64,000 bases of DNA, taken from assembly GCA_029990175.1 (NCBI GenBank), contig JARKIP010000065.1, positions 7,072,501 through 7,136,500 on the forward strand. The letters run 5' to 3'. The position numbers and the translations under genes were made by a program. How positions within the stretch are numbered: the first letter of the stretch is position 1; every line of letters begins with the position of its first letter. The notes under the pieces are model-generated. The model searched no databases, had not been told where the DNA came from, and was given only the letters and a program-made list of their open reading frames with translations. Shown piece after piece: positions 46,815 to 57,303 of the stretch. This DNA comes from Petunia secreta. Lineage: Eukaryota; Streptophyta; Magnoliopsida; Solanales; Solanaceae.

Positions 46815-47725
46815 TGTTATTCCTGCAACCAAATAAATCAGAAAAGACAACAAACAGAAGTATATTATCAGTTGTTATGGGACAATCCCGAGCCCACAAT
46901 TTACTTGTGTCTCCTTAAGAAATCTAACCCCCTCACAGTTGCCCAAGGTTCACGGGTTAATTTCTCCCAGGATGGAACGGGATAACAGTTCTACTGTAGC
47001 GGCACTTCAAACAGTAGAACACTGCGAACTCAAAGAAACGGAGCAAATCACACGACTTACTAAGACTTACTTAGTATGCAGAAAAGAGAGGATATGCAGT
47101 AAGAGGTTTTTGTATTTCTGTGTTTCAGTGTGTTTTGAAATGTTGAAGACTGACCAGCTTATATAGCCATGGGAAATGGAAGGAAGAGTCACCACTAATG
47201 GCCACTAACACCACTAACACTGCCACTAATGGCACCTGAATTCATTGCCACTAATGGCTGAATTCACTAAATGTCAGTAATGAATAGTCCACTAATGAGA
47301 AAACGTGGGAGAGTGGGAGAACGTGGAGGAATAACTACGCTGGATTAATCAGATTAATCCATTCACATTTCTGTTACACAAACAGATGAAATATTAAATA
47401 TTAATAATAAAAAATATTAATTAATAAATATTTTTTTAGTTTTTTGTTGGTCCAAAAAAATTAAGTCAATCAATTGACCGAAATCCGAAATCTGAAATCC
47501 GGAAGCCGAAGCCGAAGCCGAAGCCGAGACGAGCGACGACGACGGCGCGAGGCTTCCCTTCTTCTCAACCCTTTTAAGAGCTAAGAGAAGTGAATTTGTA
47601 TTTAAACCCAACAAAAGTCTTTTCCTCTACCAATATGGGAGAATGTGCATTTCCTTACTAAAAGGAACCTTTTCACCTTCCCACCCATTTCCCATTCACA
47701 CTCTATTTATTCCAAAATCCCAACA
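46815..47725 (-). repeat. 3' LTR of Copia element
   Basis: 911 bp. It differs from the other LTR mainly by extra GAAGCC and GAAATC units near 47480-47530 and one or two bases elsewhere. The 75-codon plus-strand frame 46939-47166 recurs unchanged at 52711-52938, which reflects LTR identity and not a gene. Confidence 0.95.
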
Positions 47726-47735
47726 ATCCCCCACA
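47726..47735 (-). promoter_or_regulatory. Polypurine tract of Copia element
   Basis: The minus strand reads TGTGGGGGAT directly before TGTTGGG of the 3' LTR. Confidence 0.75.
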
Positions 47736-48358
47736 TGAATGGGGAATGGCTATATTGGAAATATGCATGACAGACTTGTGTGATTTGCAAGAAAGAACTA
47801 GTTGCATCGGGATAAGTTGGTTTCCCTTTGAACTTTCCATACTGAACATACATCGGATATACTCGGTCAATCGGTAGATTTGATATCTTTGAACCATTGA
47901 GCTTTGGTGTATACCTAGACAACGTATGTCACACAACTAACCCTTAACCGTCTTTGGTTCTCACTGTTGTGTTCGTTTCAGCCATGAACACCGCCTGGTT
48001 TCATAAGTACTTAGAGAACTTGCCATACCGAATTCTCCTTGAAGCGGCTTCCACTTCACACTTACATAGGTGATTTCTAAACGTGTAATCCTATAGATGT
48101 ACACTGTTTGATAATTAAAATATCAAACTTAGACAATCATTAAAAAATGCCTCTAGCATTTTACCCTTGGTACTTGAACATTGTCTAATCATGAGAATGG
48201 ACCAACCATTAACTGACAATGTTGGACCGTCAAACACGACTTTGTATTCTCCTTGAACCTAGTTCTTGGGATCTCCAGTCTCCTAGGTAGAGTTACCGCC
48301 GTTATGACTTGTCCTTGGCCATAGTCCCATTCCCTTCGATGAACACTCAACCGCCTCT
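47736..48358 (-). other. Copia 3' untranslated region and shifted pol end
   Basis: In the minus strand the segment 48300-48358 reads in another frame TREAVECSSKGMGL, the usual end of this kind of Copia polyprotein, so the real C-terminus was displaced by a one-base insertion. From there to the polypurine tract nothing coding is seen. Confidence 0.65.
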
Positions 48359-51300
48359 CTAGTTAGGCCTTTTTGTAAGCGGATCCGCCACATTATCCCT
48401 TGACTTCACGTAGTCAATGGTGATAATTCCCCTAGAGAGTAGGTCCCTAACGGTTTTATGCCTTCGTCGTATGTGACGATTCTTACCGTTATACATTACA
48501 TTCTTTGCTCTTCCTATAGCCGATTGACTATCACAATGTATACAAATTGGTGTCAACGGCTTAGGCCAAAACGGAATGTCTTCCAAAAAGTTTCGAAGCC
48601 ATTCAGCTTCTTCACCGGCTTTATCTAAGGCTATGAATTCAGCTTCCATAGTAGAGCGGGCAATACATGTTTGCTTGGACGATTTCCAAGACACAGCTCC
48701 TCCACCAAGTGCGAAAATATATCCACTTGTGGACTTAGAATCAGTTGTGCCGGTGATCCAATTGGCATCACAATATCCTTCAATGACTGCAGGATACTTG
48801 TTATAATGCAATGCAAAGTCTTGAGTGTATTTTAAATACCCCAAAACACGTTTCATTGCCATCCAATGGGTCTGATTGGGATTACTCGTGTATCGACTTA
48901 GTTTACTTATAGCACAAGCTATATCTGGTCGAGTACAATTCATGACGTACATCAAACTTCCCAAAACACGTGCATAATCCCGTTGCGACGTGCTTTGACC
49001 TTTGTTCTTCTTTAGAGCAAGGTTTACATCAATAGGAGTCTTTGAAATTTTAAAATCCAAATATTTAAATTTTTCAAGAACACTATTGATGTAGTGAGTT
49101 TGAGACAACGCCAGACCTTGAGGGGTTTTATGGATCTTAACACCCAGAATTAAGTCCGCAACTCCTAAGTCTTTCATATCAAATTTGCTAGTCAACATGC
49201 GTTTCGTAGCATTTATATTGGCAATGTTATTGCTCATTATCAACATGTCGTCCACATATAAGCAAACAATGACTATAAAATTAGGAGTGTTCTTAATGTA
49301 GACACATTTATCACACTCGTTAATTTTAAAGCCATTTGACAACATTGTATGATCAAATTTCGCATGCCATTGTTTAGGTGCTTGTTTCAGTCCATAAAGT
49401 GACTTAACAAGTTTACACACCATCTTTTCTTTACCTGGAACCACGAACCCTTCAGGTTGTTCCATGTAAATTTCTTCCTCCAAATCCCCGTTTAAGAACG
49501 CTGTCTTAACGTCCATTTGATGGATTTGCAGACCATACACGGCGGCTAACGCTATTAACATACGAATGGATATAATTCTGGTTACCGGCGAGTATGTGTC
49601 AAAGTAGTCAAGACCTTCTTGTTGTCTATAGCCTTTAACAATAAGCCTTGCCTTGTACTTGTCAATAGTGCCATCAGCTTTCATTTTCCTTTTGAAAATC
49701 CACTTAGAACCTAATGATTTGTTTCCAGGAGGAAGATCAACCAACTCCCAAGTATGGTTGCTCAGAATATATTCTATTTCACTATTGACTGCCTCTTTCC
49801 AAAATGGAGAGTCTGAAGAAGACATTGCTTCTTTAAACGTCCGAGGCTCATTTTCCAATAGAAAAGTGACAAAGTCATCTCCAAACGAAGTAGAAGTTCT
49901 TTGACGCTTGCTTCGTCTTGGTTCTTCCTCATTTGGTGAATTTCCTTTGGTTCCTTCCTGAGGTCGTTTGGATCTTTCACCAACTGACTCACATTCCTTC
50001 TTATACGGATATATAGTTTCAAAGAACTCAGCACTATCTGATTCCATCACCGTATTAACATGAATGTCGGGATTTTCTGATTTATGAACCAGAAACCGAT
50101 ATGCTTTACTGTTTATAGCATACCCAATGAAAACACAATCAACTGTTTTCGGTCCAATCTTAACCCTTTTGGGTTTTGGGACTTGCACTTTTGCCAATCA
50201 CCCCCACACTTTGAAGTAATTCAAGTTGGGCTTCCTTCCTTTCCACTTTTCATATGGAATGGAAAGTGTTTTGCTATGGGGAACTCGATTGAGTATTTGA
50301 TTAGCCGTGAATATAGCTTCCCCCCACAAGTTCTGGGGTAGACCCGAACTGATTAACAAGGCATTCATCATCTCCTTTAATGTCCGATTTTTCCTTTCCG
50401 CAATCCCATTGGATTGAGGCGTGTAAGGGGCAGTTGTTTGATGAATAATGCCATATTCTAAACATATTTGTTCAAAAGGAGATTCATATTCTCCACCCCT
50501 ATCACTTCTTATCATTTTGATCTTTTTGTTAAGTTGCGTTTCAACTTCATTTTTGTATTGCTTGAATGCGTCAATTGCCTCATCTTTACTACTAAGTAAA
50601 TAAACATAGCAGTAACGAGTGCTATCGTCAATAAAAGTTATGAAATACTTCTTTCCACCGCGAGATGGTATTGACTTCATGTCACAAATATCTGTATGAA
50701 TTAAGTCTAATGGTTCAGAATCCCTTTCAATTGACTTGTAAGGGTGTTTAGCATATTTAGACTCAACACAAATTTGACATTTTGACTTAGCGCAATCAAA
50801 TTTAGGCAATACTTCCAAATTGATCATTTTTCGCAAGGTTTTATAATTGACATGTCCCAAACGAGAATGCCATAAATTATTTGACTCAAGTAAGTAAGAA
50901 GAAGCTGCAATTTTATTCATAGTGTCAACGCCCATTACATTGAGTTTGAAAAGGCCCTCAGTCAGGTAACCTTTTCCTACATACAGCTCATTCTTAGTTA
51001 TTACAACTTTGTCAGAAACAAACACACACTTAAACCCGTTTTTCACAAGAAGTGCAGTAGACACCAAGTTCTTCCTAATTTCAGGAACGTGAAGAACATT
51101 GGTCAGAGTCACAACCTTGCCAGACGTCATCTTGAGGAATATATTCTCATATCCTTCAATTTTGGCCGTCGCAGAATTGCCCATAGAGAGTGCCTCATCA
51201 GGTCCAGCGGGAGCATACGAAGCAAAGGCTTCCTTCACAGCACAAACATGGTGGGTGGCTCCTGAATCAATCCACCATTCCTTAGGATTTCCAACTAAGT

Positions 51301-52333
51301 TGCATTCAGAAATCATAGCACATAAATCAATGTCTTACACTCCTTGGGCCAATTTTGTCTCTTCAACCATGTTTGCTTGACCTTTTTCCTTTCTCCTGTC
51401 CTTCTTTGCAGCACGACAGTCTGCGGACTTATGTCCACTCTTGCCACAGTTGTAGCAATTTCCCTTGAACTTTTTCTTGCTGGGGTTTGTCTTCCCTCCA
51501 GAAGGTCTCTTTCTCTTATTTTGATTTGGAGTGTGCTCAACTATATTTGCTCCCGCTATTGCAGCACTTCCACGAGCCTTCTTTGCAGCAGATTTGTTGT
51601 CCTCTTCAATCCTCAAGCGTACAACCAAATCTTCAAGGGTCATCTCCTTGCGCTTGTGTTTCAAGTAATTTTTAAAGTCATTCCATGATAGAGGTAACTT
51701 TTCAATCATGGCTGCAACTTGAAACGCTTCATTAATCTTCAAACCTTCAAAGAAAAGTTTGTTAGCAACAATATAAATAATACTCTTAACAGAAGTATTA
51801 ATCAAGATCAAACCTTCAGCAAGGAGATCATGGATAAGGACTTGAAGTTCTTGGACTTGGGACACAACAGATTTGTTATCCACCATTTTATAATCCAGAA
51901 ATTTGGCAGCCACAAATTTCTTCAGTCCAGCGTCTTCAGTCTTATACTTCTTTTCTAGAATATCCCACAGTTTCTTAGACGTTTCAACATTACTGTAAAC
52001 GTTGTACAGGTCATCTTCCAAGCCACTTAGAATGTAATTCTTGCATAGGAAGTCAGAATGCTTCCAAGCCTCAATCACAAGGAAGCGTTCGTTTTCAGGT
52101 GTTTCATCAGTCAGGACTGGAGCATCCTCATTGATAAACCTTTGCAGGCTTAAGGTGGTCAGATAAAAGAACATCTTTTGCTGCCACCTTGTAAAGTCCA
52201 CACCAGAAAACTTCCATGGCTTTTCTGCAGGTGGCATAACCGATGCAGCAGCACGGCTAGGCCCAGCAGCACCAGAAACTGCGGTAGCATTCGTATTCAC
52301 AGCAGGGACAGTTTGTTCAGCTCCGTTAGTCAT
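48359..52333 (-). pseudogene. Copia Gag-Pol polyprotein, two nonsense codons
   Basis: The start is the ATG at 52331-52333 (MTNGAEQTVPAVN). Gag occupies ~1-330, with a UBN2-type capsid (LWDILEKKY, LPLSWNDFKNYL) and knuckle CYNCGKSGHKSADC. TAA at 51335-51337 follows at codon 333, in frame. The protease motif WWIDSGATHH has its Asp near residue 356. Integrase from ~489 shows LWHSRLGH and CQICVESK (HHCC) and catalytic residues in HTDICD, IRSDRGGEYES and NGIAERKNRTL. TGA at 50198-50200 (codon 712) replaces a sense codon after KVWG. RT follows with QMDVKTAFLNG and intact YVDD (complement 49247-49258), then RNase H with CDANW and STMEAEFIAL. The frame ends at 48359-48361 after NVADPLTK because of an added base in an A run. 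All catalytic motifs are intact. Confidence 0.95.
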
Positions 52334-52380
52334 CTCTGTCAAGTGACACAAGCAGAAACAATATTAATAAACTGTTTAAA

Positions 52381-52545
52381 CAATAGGAGTAGAAAAAACC
52401 ACGAAGGCTTTTAATCCCCACAAACAGATTATTTCACAGTAATTAGGAGTAGAAAAAACCACGAAGGTTTTAGTCTCCACAGCAGATTATTATATTATAT
52501 ACGAGTAAAAAACCACAAAGGTTTTAGTCTCCTTAAGCAGTATTT
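52381..52545 (-). repeat. Tandem repeats in Copia leader
   Basis: Three imperfect units of ~55 bp, each with AGTAGAAAAAACCAC(G/A)AAGG and TTTTAGTCTCC-like blocks (plus strand), lie between the 5' LTR and the Gag start. Confidence 0.75.
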
Positions 52546-52586
52546 ATTTAAGTGCAGAAAATAAATAACATTAGATTTCTTAAGCT

Positions 52587-53477
52587 TGTTATTCCTGCAA
52601 CCAAATAAATCAGAAAAGAAAACAAACAGAAGTATATTATCAGTTGTTATGGGACAATCCCGAGCCCACAATTTACTTGTGTCTCCTTAAGAAATCTAAC
52701 CCCCTCACAGTTGCCCAAGGTTCACGGGTTAATTTCTCCCAGGATGGAACGGGATAACAGTTCTACTGTAGCGGCACTTCAAACAGTAGAACACTGCGAA
52801 CTCAAAGAAACGGAGCAAATCACACGACTTACTAAGACTTACTTAGTATGCAGAAAAGAGAGGATATGCAGTAAGAGGTTTTTGTATTTCTGTGTTTCAG
52901 TGTGTTTTGAAATGTTGAAGACTGACCAGCTTATATAGCCATGGGAAATGGAAGGAAGAGTCACCACTAATGGCCACTAACACCACTAACACTGCCACTA
53001 ATGGCACCTGAATTCATTGCCACTAATGGCTGAATTCACTAAATGTCAGTAATGAATAGTCCACTAATGAGAAAACGTGGGAGAGTGGGAGAACGTGGAG
53101 GAATAACTACGCTGGATTAATCAGATTAATCCATTCACATTTCTGTTACACAAACAGATGAAATATTAAATATTAATAATAAAAAATATTAATTAATTAA
53201 TATTTTTTTAGTTTTTGTTGGTCCAAAAAAATTAAGTCAATCAGTTGACCGAAATCCGAAATCCGGAAGCCGAAGCCGAGACGAGCGACGACGACGGCGC
53301 GAGGCTTCCCTTCTTCTCAACCCTTTTAAGAGCTAAGAGAAGTGAATTTGTATTTAAACCCAACAAAAGTCTTTTCCTCTACCAATATGGGAGAATGTGC
53401 ATTTCCTTACTAAAAGGAACCTTTTCACCTTCCCACCCATTTCCCATTCACACTCTATTTATTCCAAAATCCCAACA
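52587..53477 (-). repeat. 5' LTR of Copia element
   Basis: 891 bp. A TTTAAATAC sequence on the minus strand near 53350-53360 is the best TATA-like candidate. No clear tRNA-Met primer motif lies next to its inner end at 52586. Confidence 0.95.
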
Positions 53478-53482
53478 ATTAT

Positions 53483-54935
53483 TACCTCTGCACATGCAAT
53501 TTGACTGCCACTAATTCTCATTGATTTTTTTTTTTGGGTTTTTCCACGTCATTTGGTTTTCTGTCTCTAGTGTCTTCTTTATCTTGTTTGCATTTTTCTT
53601 CATTATATTTGTAAATTAGACACTATAGTATCTACATGTTTTATCTTGCTTAAATTGTATACTTTTGTAATTTGAATTTGAATTCAATCCTTTTTTAGAC
53701 CATTCCTGTTCCTATTTAGATCATATTGGAAGACGTTGATTTCCTCTCGAATTCACAATATATTGAAACAAGTTATTAAGTATAAATATGGAAAAAGAAT
53801 GTGCAAATATGTATTTACTATTTAGGAACATCCCCAGCACCTTGTATATATGCGTACATCGTGACCTTCAGTATAACAATTGATCTCCACCAAAAAGTTA
53901 AATCATGCATGGACATATTACCTTGACAATAATACAAAGATTTATGTAATAGTATGAAGTTGAAGAATAAGAACAATGATCTGAAAAAATAGAAAGGTTT
54001 CGAGTCTCTTATGATCTAATGCTATAATATTAGAAAACTTCTAGACGGACCAATCTTATATCACTTTCCAATAGATTAAACTTGAGCGAGCTAAGATCTG
54101 GGTTATATATTATAAAACTGTTACGTTTAAAAAAGAGCTTATCCAATTAATCATGAACCGTTAAACATGAGCGTCATTTCCTAATCAAATGTGAAGGTTA
54201 AAGATCGCAAAAGAGCAATTAAGTTGCTCAAAAAATGGCCTTGAGCTGTTTTTGAGCCAAAAACCAATATTTACACATCAAATCTCATTTTCATAAAAGC
54301 TCAAAGGCTTTTTTGAGCCAAAAAATTTGTTCCCAAAAAGTATGTCCAAACACTTTTTCATTTTCATATCAAACTTTACCCAAAAAGTGTTTCTCAAAAA
54401 TTATGAGGATGCTTGCAAAAGCCAAGTTAGAACAGAAATTTTTCAGAGAAACAAGAACAAACAGAGAGAGAGAGAGGGGTCTTTGAGATGCTATGTCTGT
54501 TCCTTTGTATCTTGTGTACTGTGAAAATTTTTCAGTGTATCTGTGGTCTCTTTTGTGAGACAAAGAGTTCCTTTATATAGGTGAGGGGTTGGGTTATTTG
54601 TTCTAACGGGCAGAATCCAAACAAGGCAATGGAATATTGCCTCCCAAAACTGAAAAGGTTTACTTGGATACTTTCCATGTATTCAATCAGTGCTCCATGT
54701 TTTAAGGTAAATAAAATCACAAGACAAGTAGGAACCTTCTCCTTTGGACTATAACCCATCTAGGTTCAAAGATTAGCACACAAACATATATCAAACCATT
54801 TTAAGCCTGAAATCATGGACTGTCATATCGGCTTTTAATTAGAATTCTTAATTGATATTATGCCAATTATCAAAAAACAGTTTTCCATTCTAATTACCAA
54901 TCAAAGATTTCAAATTGACATCTTATGACCCTTCT
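53483..54935. other. Unassigned intergenic sequence
   Basis: AT-rich, no long conserved frame. On the minus strand a CTATATAAAGGAACTC box (near 54570-54585) is followed by an A/C-rich stretch and a (CT)n run (complement 54460-54478). This would fit a promoter and 5' leader of an LTR or gene reading leftwards, but I see no coding sequence after it. Confidence 0.5.
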
Positions 54936-54939
54936 AATT

Positions 54940-55373
54940 AGGAAAAATACTAGAGTGTATATCAGTGCGTATAAGTGAGGAGGGTGTGAGGTGTAAATAC
55001 TAGAGTGTATATCAGGTGTATATAAGTGTATAAATGTGTATAACTGCGTATAAAAACTGTATAAAATGCTTAGAAAAATTATAAAAAAAAATTAAGAAAA
55101 TTGGTTTTAAGGGCCAAATGGCTAGGGAAGACTATTATTTTGAATGCTAAACTAATTTGTGAAATTTTCTAAAATAGGAGTAATTGCAAAAGATTGTAAT
55201 TAAACGTGCAAGTTGTAGTTTGTGCCGGTGTTTTCAAAAATAGTCTAATTGAGGTGAGTGTGTGAAGTAATGACATTGAATATGGGTGAGTGCGGGGTAA
55301 TCGTATGGCTATCAGTGCAATTTTTTCTGAATAGTGGCTATTGAAACAGGAGGGACAAAATTAGGTGTCAACA
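54940..55373 (-). mobile_element. Inverted Ogre-type LTR fragment
   Basis: The minus strand starts TGTTGACACCTAATTTTGTC at 55373, the terminal sequence style of Ogre/Tat LTRs (compare TGTTGATACCCAATTTTGTC at 13800). It continues into GTATA-rich sequence. The far end is indistinct. It abuts the truncated Sirevirus LTR on the right. Confidence 0.7.
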
Positions 55374-55783
55374 CTTATTTAGAAGCATAACGTTAAGATT
55401 ACGTTTTGGTGAGGTAGTTTAATCTTACAAGTCATTGTGAGACTTGGAAGGTTCTAGGTATTAGTCAGAGTGAGGCTAGTTTCTTTATTGCATTGCGTTG
55501 TAATCTAAAACTTGCTTAGTTTCCTTGAGTGGAAAGTTTAAATCCCAAGAGTGTTGGGTCGTGGTTTTTGATCCCTTGAGCAACGATTTTTCCACGTAAA
55601 AAAAATCTGTGTTCTTTACGTTTCCGTATTGTGTTAGGGTTTAGAGATAAGTGAAACTTGCAAGGAACCTAGTTCTTTGTGAGTTAGGCGAACAAAGTAA
55701 AAGCAAGTTTTAGGAGTTTGAAAATCAGATAAGGACACTATTCACCCCCTCTACTGTCTTACGAAGTTGCACCAGGTGCAACA
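55374..55783 (+). repeat. Truncated 5' LTR of Sirevirus
   Basis: Its ~410 bp match the complement of 34340-34745 and end GGTGCAACA. The first ~940 bp of the LTR are missing. Confidence 0.85.
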
Positions 55784-55785
55784 AG

Positions 55786-55800
55786 TGGTATCAGAGCAGG
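55786..55800 (+). promoter_or_regulatory. Primer binding site, tRNA-Met
   Basis: TGGTATCAGAGCAGG lies two bases after the LTR. Confidence 0.9.
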
Positions 55801-55842
55801 TTCTTTCACAAAAATATTAACATATTGAGAAGGATCTAAATC

Positions 55843-57300
55843 ATGAGTGCACCACCGATCATAACCGAAGGACAATCTATCAATAGGCCTCCTCAATTTA
55901 ATGGACAATCCTATGGATGGTGGAAAGCAAGAATGGGAGATTTTATTAAAGCTGAAGGTTACCAACTTTGGATGATTATAATTGAAGGACCTTTAATTCC
56001 TACTGTGGTTGATGCGCGGAAACAGATAGTTCTGAAGGACCGAGGTGCATATAATGAGGCAGATTATCGAATGCTTGAGAAGAATTCTAAGGCAAAAGTA
56101 TTGATCATTCGCGGACTAGGTCCTGAGGAGTATAACAGCGTATCTACGTGCACCAGTGCCAAGGAGATTTGGGATGCTCTTCAAGTTGTTTATGAAGGAA
56201 CGAATCAAGTTAAGGACGAATTCAAGAAGGAGAAGAGCTCAGCATTAGAAGCATCTGAAGAAACTTATCAGGAGCTGAATGACAAGGAGATGGCATAGGT
56301 TGAAAAAATCAAGAAAACCATGAACCTACCCGACAACAGGTTCACTAAAGAAACCAGAGGAAGAACCAAGACAGTTGATAAAGCATGCCTCACTGGTTGT
56401 ATCAAGTGTGGTAAGATGAAACATGCTTTTAAGGACTGCCTACAGCGGGAAATTAAATGGAAGAGAGAAAAGGCTGACAAAAACAAGGAACTGAAGAAGA
56501 CCCACCGTCCGACAAACTTTAGAGCTCAATGGAAAAAGGAGAAAGAAGCCTTTTACGCATCATGGGGAGATTAAAGCGATGAAGCTGAAGAAGATGAAGA
56601 GGATGACTCTTCTCTCGCCTTGATGGAGGATCCAACTTGGCTACAAGAGAATGCAAAGGCGACTGTGGTACTAAGTCTTGACTAGATGCTGAGGTTCAAC
56701 ATCAATGTTCAAATTGCAGCACCACAAAGGAGATTTGAAATCATATAAAGGAGCATTACATGGATGAACCTCCGCCGGATCAGGTGCTTCAACTGTCTGA
56801 GATCCCTCCCAGCAAGAAACTTCAAGTAGAGAAATCCGCGCTCATGGCAATGAGTGATGAAGAACCTGATAATAACCGTGCAGAGGTAAGTCTCTATGAT
56901 CTTAAGAAGAACCTTCATAAATTATCTAAAAATGAAATCTCTTTTCTGATGCTAACTGTAATTAAAGATTATGAAAGTTTGAGTGCTGAGAAGGACCAAC
57001 TCGTGTCAGTTGTGTCTGAACTAAAAAGTTATTCTAAAAGTTCTGAATAAAATAAAACTGAACTTGAGGGTACTGTGAAACACCTCAAGGAACAGGTTCC
57101 ACAAACTGAAACAAGAAACTCTGCACTCAATCTTGAAAATCTGAAATTAAAGGAAGCAAGAAGTAAGCATGTAGTTAGTGAAATTCAAATAAATCTTGAA
57201 GGTATGCTTAAAAAGAAAAATGACGTTCTATATCACGAAACATAGAAAAACCGGGTTCTTCAAGAAAAGTTTGAAGAGACTGTTTACACACTGTTAGAGG
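55843..57300 (+). pseudogene. Sirevirus Gag, broken and truncated
   Basis: Starts at ATG 55843 (MSAPPIITEGQSINRPP). The capsid part has PPQFNGQSYGWWKARM and AKEIWDALQVVYEGTNQVK, the UBN2/DUF4219 pattern. TAG at 56296-56298 interrupts it. The same frame continues at 56320 with an intact CCHC knuckle CIKCGKMKHAFKDC and stops at 56572-56574. After a frame change, 56760-57050 gives the coiled-coil segment typical of long Sirevirus Gag (SLYDLKKNLHKLSKNEISF, ESLSAEKDQLVSVVSELK), which decays and is cut at about 57300. A deletion between capsid and knuckle is likely, as the linker is short. Confidence 0.85.
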
Positions 57301-57303
57301 TAA

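Larger units (their letters stand above)
46815..53477 (-). mobile_element. Ty1/Copia retrotransposon (Tork-like), recent insertion
   Basis: 6663 bp. LTRs 46815-47725 and 52587-53477 are almost identical, with TGTTGGGATT...GAATAACA termini on the minus strand. ATTAT at 46810-46814 and 53478-53482 is a perfect target duplication. One polyprotein frame spans the interior with two nonsense codons and a late frameshift. Clade assignment (Tork-like) is from the general look of the polyprotein and is tentative. It is the freshest element in the window. Confidence 0.95.
55374..57303 (+). mobile_element. Sirevirus 5' fragment (LTR, leader, gag)
   Basis: Plus-strand copy of the family seen inverted at 34340-46225. 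It has a truncated LTR, a primer site and gag only. The left side is cut at 55373 by the inverted Ogre-type LTR and the right side near 57303 by the second Ogre-type element. Confidence 0.85.

Noticed and set aside
46939..47166. 75-codon plus-strand frame, repeated unchanged at 52711-52938
   Set aside because: Both lie inside the Copia LTRs, antisense to the element. The identity reflects recent insertion, not protein conservation.
49653..49904. Plus-strand frame within Copia pol
   Set aside because: It is antisense to a region with clear RT homology on the minus strand.
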